Assembly: GCA_021778935.1 (NCBI GenBank)
Contig: JAJYBQ010000139.1
Location: 1 to 6,762, forward strand
Direction of reading: 5' to 3'
Source: Pseudomonadota bacterium
Lineage (GTDB): Bacteria > Pseudomonadota > Gammaproteobacteria > Burkholderiales > Burkholderiaceae
Length of the DNA: 6,762 nucleotides
Position numbers and translations under genes: made by a program. A model generated the notes under the pieces. It worked only from the letters and a program-made list of their open reading frames with translations. It was not told the DNA's origin and searched no databases. Positions within the stretch are counted from its first letter, which is position 1, and each line of letters begins with the position of its first letter. Positions 1 through 6,478 of the stretch are shown here, piece by piece.

Positions 1-446
1 TCGTCGCGCAGGTCCACGCCCACGAACCGGCAACGATCGACTTCCGCCGTCATGCGATACATGGAGAAGCTCGGCCACGGCGACAACACCGTCGCGCCGG
101 GACGGGCGCAGGCGTGGATCATCAGGTGGATGATCTCGTCCGAACCGTTGCCCAGCAGCAGCGCCTGGCCGGCCGGGAGCCCGATCCGTTCCGCCAGTCG
201 TTGCTTGAACGACGCCGGCTCGCCGGGCGGGTAGCGGTTGAGGGCGACCCGCCCGAGGCGTTCCCCCAGCGCCCGCGCGAGATCCGGCGGCAGCACGTAT
301 GGGTTTTCCATCAGGTCGAGCTTGACCAGGCCTTCGGCCGGCGCGACCGCATAGGCGTGCAGCGCGCGCACGTCCTCCCGGAACCCGTTGCGGATTGCGT
401 CCCGGATCGCCTCGGGCCCGCCGTCGACTCCGCCCGACCGCGTCAC
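1..446 (-). CDS. hisC: Histidinol-phosphate aminotransferase, N-terminal part (cut by window edge)
   Basis: This is a PLP-dependent class I/II aminotransferase that converts imidazole acetol phosphate plus glutamate into L-histidinol phosphate, in the cytoplasm. Only the first 148 codons are present; the frame is open to base 1, and the catalytic lysine lies beyond the window. The HisC hallmarks seen are [10 protein letters not shown] (residues 41-50), LNRYP (69-73) with the following substrate-contact region, and the cofactor-phosphate loop GNGSDEII (99-106), followed by SPWPSFSMY (122-130). I place the start at a GTG at 446-444. Its last two bases are shared with the hisD TGA, giving a GTGA overlap that implies translational coupling; a weak GGA-containing stretch lies just upstream. 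A GTG at codon 26 is an alternative, but it would remove the helix that precedes the conserved core in relatives. The identification is firm; the exact start is less sure. Confidence 0.93.
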   Translation of the reverse strand, partial: MTRSGGVDGGPEAIRDAIRNGFREDVRALHAYAVAPAEGLVKLDLMENPYVLPPDLARALGERLGRVALNRYPPGEPASFKQRLAERIGLPAGQALLLGNGSDEIIHLMIHACARPGATVLSPWPSFSMYRMTAEVDRCRFVGVDLRD

Positions 447-1753
447 TGCGGTTCCGATCCGGACATGCGCAGTTCGGCGCTGCGCGCGTGCGCGTACAGT
501 CCTTCGCCATGCGCCAGGCGCGCCGCCACCGCGCCCAGGCTGTGCGCCCCCGCTGCGGAGACCTCGATCACACTGCTGCGCTTCTGGAAATCCGATACGC
601 CCAGGGGCGAGGAAAACCGCGCGGTGCGCGACGTCGGCAGGACGTGGTTGGGTCCGGCGCAGTAGTCGCCCAGGGATTCGCTCGCATAGCGGCCCAGGAA
701 CATCGCCCCGGCATGGCGGATGCGCTCCGCCCAGCGGCGCGGGTTCCCGGTCGAGATTTCGAGGTGCTCGGGCGCGATGCGGTTGGCGATTTCGCAGGCC
801 TGCTCCATGTCGCGCACCAGAATCAGCGCCCCCCGGTTGGCGAGCGAGGTTTCGATGATCGCGCGCCGCGGCATGGTCGGCAGCAGGCGGTCGATCGACG
901 CCGCCACCGCATCGCGGAACGCCGCGTCCGGCGTGAGCAGGATGGACTGCGCCAGTTCGTCATGCTCGGCCTGGGAGAAGAGGTCCATCGCGATCCAGTC
1001 CGGATCGGTGCTGCCGTCGCAGAGAATCAGGATCTCGCTGGGGCCGGCGATCATGTCGATGCCGACGGTGCCGAACACCCGCCGCTTCGCCTCCGCGACG
1101 TAGGCGTTGCCGGGGCCGACGATCTTGTCCACGGCGGGCACCGTGGCGGTGCCGTAGGCCAACGCGCCGACGGCCTGCGCGCCGCCGATGGCGAAGGCGC
1201 GGGTCACGCCCGACAGCGCCGCCGCCGCCAGCACGAGCGCGTTGCGCACGCCGTCGGGCGCCGGTGCAACCATCACGATCTCGCGCACCCCGGCGACCTG
1301 CGCGGGAATGGCATTCATCAGCACCGAGGACGGATAGGCCGCCTTGCCGCCCGGCACGTAGATTCCGACCCGGTCGAGCGGCGTCACCCGGATGCCCAGC
1401 GTCGTGCCGTCGGGATCGGCGATGTGCCAATCCCGTGCCTGCCCCGCTTCGTGAAAGCGACGGATGCGCGCGGCGGCGGTTTCCAGGGCGGCACGATCCT
1501 CCGGCGCCAGCGCCGCCAGCGCCGCCTTCATCGCGCCGGGGCCGATTTCGAGATCGGCCGCCGCCGCCGCGTCGACGCGATCGAAGCGGCGGGTGTACTC
1601 GATCAAGGCCGCATCGCCGCGCTGCCGCACCGCCGTCAGGATTTCGTCGACGCGCGCCGCGATCTGGCGATCGGGCTCGTCGCCCAAGGCGAGCAGTTCC
1701 GTCAGCCGTGCGTCGAAATCGGCGGCGGTGGCATCGAAGGAACGAATCTTCAT
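443..1753 (-). CDS. hisD: Histidinol dehydrogenase
   Basis: This zinc enzyme oxidises L-histidinol to L-histidine in two NAD+-dependent steps, the last in the pathway. It is 436 residues long, against 434 for the E. coli enzyme. The sequence shows the family signature around [14 protein letters not shown] (211-224) and IDMIAGPSE (232-240). The expected zinc ligands are Q261 and H264 (SQAEHD), D363 (GDYCAGPNH) and H422 (EGLYAHARS). The catalytic Glu-His pair is E329-H330 (APEHLE). These sit 2-3 residues from their E. coli positions, so no key residue is missing. The ATG at 1753 overlaps the hisG stop as ATGA, with a GGAG about 10 bases upstream inside hisG. The same frame stays open far upstream through hisG, but that extension is only a shadow. 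Confidence 0.98.
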   Translation of the reverse strand: MKIRSFDATAADFDARLTELLALGDEPDRQIAARVDEILTAVRQRGDAALIEYTRRFDRVDAAAAADLEIGPGAMKAALAALAPEDRAALETAAARIRRFHEAGQARDWHIADPDGTTLGIRVTPLDRVGIYVPGGKAAYPSSVLMNAIPAQVAGVREIVMVAPAPDGVRNALVLAAAALSGVTRAFAIGGAQAVGALAYGTATVPAVDKIVGPGNAYVAEAKRRVFGTVGIDMIAGPSEILILCDGSTDPDWIAMDLFSQAEHDELAQSILLTPDAAFRDAVAASIDRLLPTMPRRAIIETSLANRGALILVRDMEQACEIANRIAPEHLEISTGNPRRWAERIRHAGAMFLGRYASESLGDYCAGPNHVLPTSRTARFSSPLGVSDFQKRSSVIEVSAAGAHSLGAVAARLAHGEGLYAHARSAELRMSGSEPQ

Positions 1754-2418
1754 GCGTGCATCACTCCGTTCGTTGATTGCGCCTGCGCGACCGCGTCGCG
1801 GAGGGTCTCGACCAGCGGCGCCAGGCGTTCCCGGCGCGTCTTGAACGACGTCTGGTTGACGACGAGCCGCGAACTGATGGCGACGATCTCCTCCACTTCG
1901 ACCAGGCCGTTGGCCTTGAGCGTCGCGCCGCTCGACACCAGGTCGACGATCGCATCCGCCAAGCCGGCGAGCGGCGCAAGCTCCATCGACCCGTAGAGCT
2001 TGATGAGGTCGACGTGCACGCCCTTGCGCGCGAAAAAATCGCGCGCGGTTTCGACGTACTTCGTCGCGACGCGCAGTCGCGCGCCCCGCCGCACGGCGTC
2101 GCGGTAGTCGAATCCGGCCGGTGCGGCGACACACAGGCGGCAATGGCCGATGGCGAGGTCGACCGGCTGGTAGAGCCCGGCGCCGCCGTGCTCCATCAGG
2201 GTGTCGGCACCCGTGACCCCGAGATCCGCGGCGCCGTATTGCACATAGGTCGGTACGTCGGAGGCCCGCACGACGACGATCCGCAGGTCCGGCATCGAGG
2301 TGCCGATGATGAGTTTGCGGGTGGCCGAGGGCGACTCGTCGGGCACGATGCCGGCGCGCGCGAGCAACGGCAGCGCCTCTTCGAAGATTCGTCCCTTGGG
2401 GACGGCGATTGTCAGCAT
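1750..2418 (-). CDS. hisG: ATP phosphoribosyltransferase, short (HisZ-dependent) form
   Basis: HisG condenses ATP and PRPP to phosphoribosyl-ATP, the committed and feedback-controlled step of histidine synthesis. At 222 residues this is the short form, lacking the C-terminal regulatory domain of about 80 residues found in E. coli HisG. Short enzymes are known to work in a complex with HisZ, a histidyl-tRNA synthetase paralogue; no hisZ is in this window. The N-terminus ([18 protein letters not shown]) is typical. The family signature with the PRPP-binding loop is complete: E146, G152, D159-L160 and S163-G164-A-T166-L167. The ATG at 2418 follows a purine-rich run (bases 2429-2438) that could act as a Shine-Dalgarno site at the rather long spacing of 10 bases. 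That run belongs to the adjoining palindromic repeat. The gene ends in an ATGA overlap with hisD. Confidence 0.97.
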   Translation of the reverse strand: MLTIAVPKGRIFEEALPLLARAGIVPDESPSATRKLIIGTSMPDLRIVVVRASDVPTYVQYGAADLGVTGADTLMEHGGAGLYQPVDLAIGHCRLCVAAPAGFDYRDAVRRGARLRVATKYVETARDFFARKGVHVDLIKLYGSMELAPLAGLADAIVDLVSSGATLKANGLVEVEEIVAISSRLVVNQTSFKTRRERLAPLVETLRDAVAQAQSTNGVMHA

Positions 2419-2432
2419 GGAAATGGAACCCT

Positions 2433-2474
2433 CCCCCTAGCCCTCTCCCGCCCGGCGGGAGAGGGGATTTTTCC
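2433..2474 (-). repeat. Palindromic REP-like repeat, copy 2 (hisG-proximal)
   Basis: The core at 2441-2465 is a perfect inverted repeat with 12-base arms (CCCTCTCCCGCC and GGCGGGAGAGGG) around one central base. Read on the minus strand, the unit runs from GGAAAAATCCCC through the palindrome to a G-rich tail. It aligns with the neighbouring unit at 2473-2514 with a few substitutions and short gaps. GC-rich palindromes of this CCCTCTCCC/GGGAGAGGG style are known as scattered intergenic repeats in many proteobacteria. On the plus strand the hairpin is followed by GGATTTTT, as in an intrinsic terminator. On the minus strand, the direction of transcription, no T-run follows, so it should not terminate murA-his transcripts. 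Confidence 0.8.
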
Positions 2475-2532
2475 CCTGGATCGCTCCCGCCGGGCGGGGA
2501 GAGAGGACTTTTCCGGAGAACGCATTGCTCAT
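2437..2532 (-). other. 31-codon open frame coupled to murA stop, in phase with hisG (possible fossil hisG start)
   Basis: An ATG at 2532-2530 overlaps the murA TGA as ATGA and opens a 31-codon frame ending at a TAG (2439-2437). It begins MSNAFSGK; the rest is translated palindromic repeat, rich in P, R and G. The frame is in phase with hisG: after the TAG, six sense codons lead straight to the hisG ATG at 2418. I do not think it encodes a functional protein. The likely explanation is that this ATG was once the murA-coupled hisG start and that repeat DNA came in behind it. It might still be translated as a leader from which ribosomes re-start at hisG, 18 bases past the TAG. It contains no histidine codons, so it is not a classical his attenuator peptide. 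The frame itself is certain; the interpretation is inference. Confidence 0.4.
2473..2514 (-). repeat. Palindromic REP-like repeat, copy 1 (murA-proximal), imperfect
   Basis: On the minus strand this unit starts GGAAAAGTCC and contains CTCCCCGCC facing GGCGGGAG (bases 2484-2501), an inverted repeat spoiled by one extra base. It then runs into AGGGG, which abuts the second unit. Order, spacing and sequence match copy 2, so the two form a tandem pair in direct orientation filling most of the 110 bases between murA and hisG. At the join, bases 2463-2476 form a small extra inverted repeat (GGGGA, TTTT, TCCCC). No protein-coding role is seen apart from the short frame running through it. Confidence 0.72.
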
Positions 2533-3785
2533 CGGATCCGTTCGATCTGCGCACCAAGCGCCGCGAGGCGCGTTTCCATCGCCTCGTAGCCGCGGTCGAG
2601 ATGGTATATGCGATCGACGATCGTCTCGCCCTGCGCCACCAGGCCGGCGATCACCAGACTGGCGGAGGCGCGCAGATCGGTCGCCATGATCGTCGCGCCC
2701 GACAGCGCCTCCACGCCGCACACGACCGCGGTGTGGCCGTCGATATCGATGCGGGCGCCCAGGCGCTGCAATTCGAGCACGTGCATGAAGCGGTTCTCGA
2801 AAATATTCTCGCTGATCCGCGCCACCCCGCGGGCGATGCAGTTGAGGGCCATGAACTGCGCCTGGGCATCGGTCGGGAATGCGGGATGGGGTGCGGTGCG
2901 CAGGCTCACCGCCGCCGGGCGCTCGTCCATGCGCAGGCGGATCCAGTCTGCGCCGGTTTCCACCTGCGCCCCCGCCTCGCGCAATTTTTCCAGCACGGCG
3001 TCGAGCGCCGTGGGGGCCGCCGCCTCGAGGCGAATGTCGCCGCCGGTCGCCGCCACGGCGGCGAGGAAGGTGGCGCTCTCGATCCGATCGGGCATGACGC
3101 GATGCCGCGCGCCGTGCAGGCGTTCGACCCCCTCGATCTCGATGCGGTCGGTCCCCGCGCCGGCGATCTTCGCGCCCATCGCATTGAGACACGCCGCCAA
3201 GTCGGCGATTTCAGGCTCGCGCGCAGCGTTTTCGATCACCGTCATGCCGTCGGCAAGGGCAGCGGCCATCATCAGGTTTTCCGTGCCCGTGACCGTGACC
3301 ATGTCGGTGATGATGTGGGCTCCGCGCAGTCGGCCCGACCGCCTCGCGACGATATAGCCTTGGTCGAGGTGCAGGTCGGCACCGAGCGCCTGCAGTCCCT
3401 TCAAATGCTGATCGACGGGGCGCGCGCCGATGGCGCAGCCGCCGGGCAGGCTGACGCGTGCCGCGCCCTCCCGCGCCAGCAGCGGCCCGAGCACCAAAAT
3501 CGCAGCCCGCATGGTCTTGACGGTATCGTATGGCGCCTCCACCGAGCGGATCTCGCCCGCTCGCAGCGCCACCCGTCCGTCTCCCGTCGTTTCCACGGCA
3601 ACGCCCATGGCGCCCAGCAGGCGGGCCATGGTCGCGGTATCGGCGAGCTGCGGCACATTTTCGAGCTGCAGGGGATCGGCAGTGAGCAGGGACGCGGCCA
3701 TGATCGGCAGCGCGGCGTTTTTCGCGCCGGCGACGCGCACGGTACCGTGCAGGCGGCGCCCCCCTTGGATTCGTAGCTTTTGCAT
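2529..3785 (-). CDS. murA: UDP-N-acetylglucosamine 1-carboxyvinyltransferase (MurA)
   Basis: MurA transfers enolpyruvate from PEP to UDP-N-acetylglucosamine, the first committed step of peptidoglycan synthesis, in the cytoplasm. At 418 residues it is full length (E. coli 419). Active-site residues are all visible: K22-N23 (AGAKNAALP), R93 (KTMRAA), C117 in the mobile loop [12 protein letters not shown] (115-126), D306 (PTDAQAQF), R372 (TDLRASASL) and R398 (HLDRGYE). C117 is the residue alkylated by fosfomycin, so the enzyme should be of the sensitive type. I start it at the ATG at 3785 because MQKLRIQGG is the usual N-terminus. The frame stays open for 46 more codons upstream, but that part overlaps the permease gene and does not resemble MurA. 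No Shine-Dalgarno sequence is seen in the 22 bases between the permease TAA and this ATG. The stop overlaps the ATG of the short frame preceding hisG. Confidence 0.98.
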   Translation of the reverse strand: MQKLRIQGGRRLHGTVRVAGAKNAALPIMAASLLTADPLQLENVPQLADTATMARLLGAMGVAVETTGDGRVALRAGEIRSVEAPYDTVKTMRAAILVLGPLLAREGAARVSLPGGCAIGARPVDQHLKGLQALGADLHLDQGYIVARRSGRLRGAHIITDMVTVTGTENLMMAAALADGMTVIENAAREPEIADLAACLNAMGAKIAGAGTDRIEIEGVERLHGARHRVMPDRIESATFLAAVAATGGDIRLEAAAPTALDAVLEKLREAGAQVETGADWIRLRMDERPAAVSLRTAPHPAFPTDAQAQFMALNCIARGVARISENIFENRFMHVLELQRLGARIDIDGHTAVVCGVEALSGATIMATDLRASASLVIAGLVAQGETIVDRIYHLDRGYEAMETRLAALGAQIERIR

Positions 3786-3807
3786 GATGAGACGATGGAT
3801 GGTCGGT

Positions 3808-4617
3808 TTAGCCGCGCAACTTGGTTCCCCGCCGCAGCATTGCCAGGACCAGCCCGGAGGCGCCCAGCAACGCCGACGCCACCACGGCAAGGCTGATCCA
3901 CGGCGACGTGTCGGATTGCGCAAAAAACCCGAAACGGAATCCGTCGATCATGTAGAAAAACGGATTGAACCGGGAAAACGTCTGCCAGAACGCGGGAAGG
4001 CTGTGCACGGAATAAAAGACGCCGGAGAGAAAGGTCGCCGGCAGGATGAGGAAGTTTTGAAACGCGGCCAACTGGTCGAATTTGTCCGAGAGAATACCCG
4101 CAATCAGGCCCAGCACGCCGAGCAGCGCCGCGCCCAGGAAACCGAACACGAAAACCCAGAGCGGAGCGTGGAAGGAAACCGGCGCCAGCGCGAGCGTGAC
4201 GAGGAATACGCCGAGCCCGACGATCGCGCCGCGCACGACCGCCGCCAGGACGTAGGCCGCGAAAAACTGCAGCGCCGAGATCGGCGGCAGCAGCAGGAAC
4301 ACCAGGCTGCCCATGATCTTCGACTGGATCAGCGACGACGAGGTGTTGGCGAAGGCGTTCTGCAACACCGACATCATCACCAGCCCCGGGACGAGGAACG
4401 ATTTGTAGCGCACCCCGGGGAATGGCTCGGCGCGCACATCGAGAGCATGGCCGAACACCAGCAGGTAGAGCACCGAGGTCAACACCGGTGCCGCGACGGT
4501 CTGGAAGGAAACCTTCCAGAAACGCAATACTTCCTTGTAAAAAATCGTCCGGAACGCCACCCAGCCCGCGCCGCGCGCGGCGCCCACGACGGCGCGATCC
4601 ACGGCGTCGCCGCTCAT
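3808..4617 (-). CDS. ABC-2 type transporter permease (YadH-like)
   Basis: This is an integral inner-membrane protein of 269 residues, about the usual size of YadH/ABC-2 permeases. It begins with a cytoplasmic amphipathic stretch ([15 protein letters not shown], 22-36). About six hydrophobic segments follow, at roughly 40-58, 74-92, 105-126, 128-148, 152-175 and 240-261, plus a re-entrant-looking region near 188-205. The C-terminal motif [14 protein letters not shown] (218-231) is typical of the family. It should pair with the ATPase encoded just upstream to form an exporter; the substrate cannot be read from sequence. Homologous pairs are often found between mlaB and murA in betaproteobacteria, but their role is poorly known. 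The ATG at 4617 overlaps the ATPase stop as ATGA and has GGAG six bases upstream. A longer open frame upstream is a shadow of the ATPase gene. Confidence 0.92.
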   Translation of the reverse strand: MSGDAVDRAVVGAARGAGWVAFRTIFYKEVLRFWKVSFQTVAAPVLTSVLYLLVFGHALDVRAEPFPGVRYKSFLVPGLVMMSVLQNAFANTSSSLIQSKIMGSLVFLLLPPISALQFFAAYVLAAVVRGAIVGLGVFLVTLALAPVSFHAPLWVFVFGFLGAALLGVLGLIAGILSDKFDQLAAFQNFLILPATFLSGVFYSVHSLPAFWQTFSRFNPFFYMIDGFRFGFFAQSDTSPWISLAVVASALLGASGLVLAMLRRGTKLRG

Positions 4618-5369
4618 GCAGCGCTCCGCGGACGATCCGGGGCGGCCCCGGCGGTCCGGGACGTCAGGCGCAGAAACACCTCTTCCAGGTCGGCATGGCC
4701 GGCCAGGAGATTGGGCGTCGAGTCGAGCGCGACGATCCGCCCCGCCGTGAGCATTGCAATGCGCCCGCACATCTGCTGCGCCTCCTCCAGGTAGTGGGTC
4801 GTCAACACGATGGTGTGCCCGGCGCGGTTCAAGCGCCCCATGAACTGCCACAGCCCCTGGCGCAACGCCACATCGACCCCGGCGGTCGGTTCATCGAGGA
4901 CGATCACCGGCGGGCGATGCACCAGCGCCTGCGCCACCAGCACGCGGCGTTTCATGCCGCCCGACAGCGCACGCATGTTCGTGTCCGCCTTGGCGGTGAG
5001 GTCGAGATTTTCCATGACCTCGTCGATCCAGGCGTCGTTGTTGCGCAAGCCGTAGTATCCCGACTGGATGCGCAGCGTCTCGCGCACCGTGAAGAACGGA
5101 TCGAACACCAGTTCCTGGGGCACGACGCCGAGATTGGCGCGCGCGGCACGGTACTCCCGGACCACATCGTGGCCCATGACACAGGCGCAACCCTCGGTCG
5201 CGCGCGTCAGGCCGGCAACGATCGAGATCAGCGTCGTCTTGCCGGCGCCGTTCGGTCCGAGGAGGCCGAAGAACTCCCCGGGTTCCACCCGCAGGTCGAC
5301 CGCGTCCAGTGCCGTCAGATCGGCATAACGCTTGCGCAGTGCGCGAACCTCGATGGCGGCGGGAGACAT
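4614..5369 (-). CDS. ABC transporter ATP-binding protein (YadG-like)
   Basis: This is a cytoplasmic nucleotide-binding subunit of 251 residues that powers the ABC-2 permease encoded downstream. All motifs are intact: Walker A GPNGAGKTT (38-46), Q-loop Q85 (VPQELVFDP), signature LSGGMKRR (135-142), Walker B VIVLDEP (155-161) with catalytic E160, D-loop (164-166) and switch H192 (LTTHYLEEA). The family resembles E. coli YadG and the drug/polysaccharide exporter ATPases. It lacks the features of MlaF, whose gene would be expected upstream of mlaA, outside the window. I take the ATG at 5369; a GTG directly before it is an equal alternative. Neither has a recognisable Shine-Dalgarno sequence. The frame is open for 57 codons upstream to 5540, reaching into mlaB, but that part looks like no ABC protein. 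The C-terminal tail (238-251) is low complexity. Confidence 0.95.
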   Translation of the reverse strand: MSPAAIEVRALRKRYADLTALDAVDLRVEPGEFFGLLGPNGAGKTTLISIVAGLTRATEGCACVMGHDVVREYRAARANLGVVPQELVFDPFFTVRETLRIQSGYYGLRNNDAWIDEVMENLDLTAKADTNMRALSGGMKRRVLVAQALVHRPPVIVLDEPTAGVDVALRQGLWQFMGRLNRAGHTIVLTTHYLEEAQQMCGRIAMLTAGRIVALDSTPNLLAGHADLEEVFLRLTSRTAGAAPDRPRSAA

Positions 5370-5515
5370 CACGGAATGCTGGCGGAATGCGGACGCCGGC
5401 CACCGGAAATGGGCGGCGCCGCAGCCCGTATTCTCCCACGGATCGGACGGCGGACCGCGGTCGGCCGGGACACCGACCCGGGATGGCCCGGACGCTCCGG
5501 GCGCGGCACGCAGCG
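5370..5515 (-). other. 146-base gap between mlaB and the ABC ATPase gene
   Basis: This is the longest non-coding stretch here besides the murA-hisG junction. Close to the mlaB stop it holds a perfect GC-rich hairpin (5486-5502). Next to it lies a weaker possible stem with arms GGTCGG and CCGACC on the minus strand. Just before the ATPase start, the octamer GCATTCCG occurs twice, separated by three bases. I see no convincing -35/-10 pair. An AT-richer spot (GAGAATACG, minus strand, near 5430) is the only weak -10 candidate. Whether the ABC pair has its own promoter cannot be settled by reading. Confidence 0.5.
5486..5502 (-). terminator. GC-rich hairpin after mlaB (no T-run; possible attenuator or 3' end stabiliser)
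   Basis: Arms GCCCGGA and TCCGGGC pair perfectly around a three-base loop, 13 bases past the mlaB stop codon. No T-run follows on the minus strand, so it is not a canonical intrinsic terminator. It could be a weak terminator, an RNA-stability element or a Rho-related pause. The inverted repeat is certain; the function is a guess. Confidence 0.35.
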
Positions 5516-5797
5516 TCAGCCGGGACCGGGATCGGCGCAAAACCCGCCGACGATGGCGTCCAGCCCGTACAGGCGGGCCAGGCTGCGCAAGTCGTCCGGA
5601 ACCGCCTCGAGCCGCAACAACCGGCCGGCCGCACCGGCGGCACGAGCCCAGGCGAGCACCGCCGCCACGGCCGAGGAATCGCAGCGCCGCACCGCCGAAA
5701 AATCCATCACCGCGTCGCCGGCCCGGATCGCGGCCACCCCGGCCTCGACGATGCGGGCCGCATTGTGGTTCGTCACGGCGTCGGCGTCGATACGCAT
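5516..5797 (-). CDS. mlaB: MlaB, STAS-domain subunit of the Mla phospholipid transporter
   Basis: MlaB is a small cytoplasmic STAS protein that binds the MlaF ATPase and is needed for assembly and activity of the MlaFEDB complex in the inner membrane. This one has 93 residues, a normal size. The STAS core is seen as the hydrophobic strand AVMDFSAVRRCDSSAVAAVLAWARAA (29-54). Its D40-S41-S42 turn, the equivalent of the anti-sigma-antagonist phosphorylation loop, precedes the helix. A second strand (RLLRLEAVP, 59-67) and a C-terminal helix (DLRSLARLYGLDAIV) follow. The ATG at 5797 lies one base after the mlaC stop, so the two are almost certainly translated together; no strong Shine-Dalgarno sequence is seen. 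Position right after mlaC supports the name, since STAS sequences alone are weakly conserved. The last residues (CADPGPG) are unstructured. Confidence 0.88.
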   Translation of the reverse strand: MRIDADAVTNHNAARIVEAGVAAIRAGDAVMDFSAVRRCDSSAVAAVLAWARAAGAAGRLLRLEAVPDDLRSLARLYGLDAIVGGFCADPGPG

Positions 5798-5798
5798 A

Positions 5799-6464
5799 TC
5801 AGGACGATTTCCCGACCGCCATCTGCTGGTTCTTCTCGGTCAGCATGCGGATCAAGCCATCGATTCCGCGCTGATTGATGATCTCGTTGAACTCGCTCTT
5901 GTACGTCTGTACCAGCCAGACCCCCATGATGTTGAGGTCGTAGATCTGCCAGCCGTGACGGGTCTTTCCCAGCCGGTAGGCGAGATCGATGGGATTGTCC
6001 GCGGTCGACGAAAGGATCTGCGTGCGGATGATCGCGTCATCGGGGTAGGGTTGCTCGCGCACGGGCAGCACATGCACCCTTTCGTCGGTCACCCGGGACA
6101 ACGCGCCGGCATAGGTATGGACCAGAAGCAGGCGGAATTGGCTCATGATTGCGGCGCGCTGCGCGGGCGTCGCCTGCCGCCATGCCCGACCGACGACCAG
6201 CCGCGTCGTCCGCTCCATATCCACGTACGGCAGGATCCGCGCATCGACCAACTGCTGCAGGCGATCGATGTCGCCGGAACGGATCGCTCGATCGCCGCGA
6301 ATATCGTCCAGCACGCCGGTGGAAAGCGTCCGCACGAGCGACTCCGGCGTGGTGGTGTCGACGACAAACGAATCGGTCGCGGCACGGGCCGCATCGACGG
6401 CCCCCAGCCCCAGGGCCAGCGCGGCGCTCACGGCCACGGCATGCAGGAAACGACGCCAGGACAT
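5799..6464 (-). CDS. mlaC: MlaC, periplasmic phospholipid-binding shuttle protein (Ttg2D family)
   Basis: MlaC carries phospholipids through the periplasm between the outer-membrane MlaA complex and the inner-membrane MlaFEDB transporter. The product has 221 residues. It starts with a Sec signal peptide: positive MSWRRF, a hydrophobic core at about 8-22, and probable cleavage after ARA (26-28). The mature part shows the family's conserved stretches: ILPYVDMERTTRLVVGRAWRQATPAQ (77-102), a hydrophobic helix FRLLLVHTYAGAL (110-122), YRLGKTRHGWQIYDLNIMGVWLVQTYKSEFNEII (163-196) and the closing helix IDGLIRML (201-208). The ATG at 6464 has a good Shine-Dalgarno sequence (GAGGGAG, five bases upstream). 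The gene begins 14 bases after mlaA and ends one base before mlaB. Confidence 0.96.
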   Translation of the reverse strand: MSWRRFLHAVAVSAALALGLGAVDAARAATDSFVVDTTTPESLVRTLSTGVLDDIRGDRAIRSGDIDRLQQLVDARILPYVDMERTTRLVVGRAWRQATPAQRAAIMSQFRLLLVHTYAGALSRVTDERVHVLPVREQPYPDDAIIRTQILSSTADNPIDLAYRLGKTRHGWQIYDLNIMGVWLVQTYKSEFNEIINQRGIDGLIRMLTEKNQQMAVGKSS

Positions 6465-6469
6465 ACCGA

Positions 6470-6476
6470 CTCCCTC
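6470..6476 (-). promoter_or_regulatory. Shine-Dalgarno site of mlaC
   Basis: GAGGGAG on the minus strand, five bases before the mlaC ATG and two bases after the mlaA stop codon. It is the clearest ribosome binding site in the window, fixes the mlaC start and lets mlaC be translated independently of mlaA. Confidence 0.75.
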
Positions 6477-6478
6477 GT

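Noticed and set aside
395..1996. 533-codon plus-strand open frame
   Set aside because: Antisense to hisD and part of hisG; Arg/Gly/His-rich product with no recognisable domain.
2419..2528. his attenuator or T-box upstream of hisG
   Set aside because: No run of histidine codons in the short upstream frame, no T-box-like elements, and no minus-strand T-run after the hairpins.
3786..3923. 46-codon N-terminal extension of murA
   Set aside because: It overlaps the permease coding region and does not look like Mur[10 protein letters not shown] is the normal MurA N-terminus.
2409..4794. Plus-strand open frames of about 455 codons over murA and the permease
   Set aside because: Both are antisense shadows of motif-complete genes and have no domain-like composition.
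5420..5440. Promoter with GAGAATACG as -10 before the ABC ATPase gene
   Set aside because: No acceptable -35 element at the right distance, and the -10 match is poor.
5370..5540. 57-codon N-terminal extension of the ABC ATPase
   Set aside because: It overlaps the end of mlaB and looks unlike any ABC N-terminus; family proteins start a few residues before the IEVRALRKRY strand.
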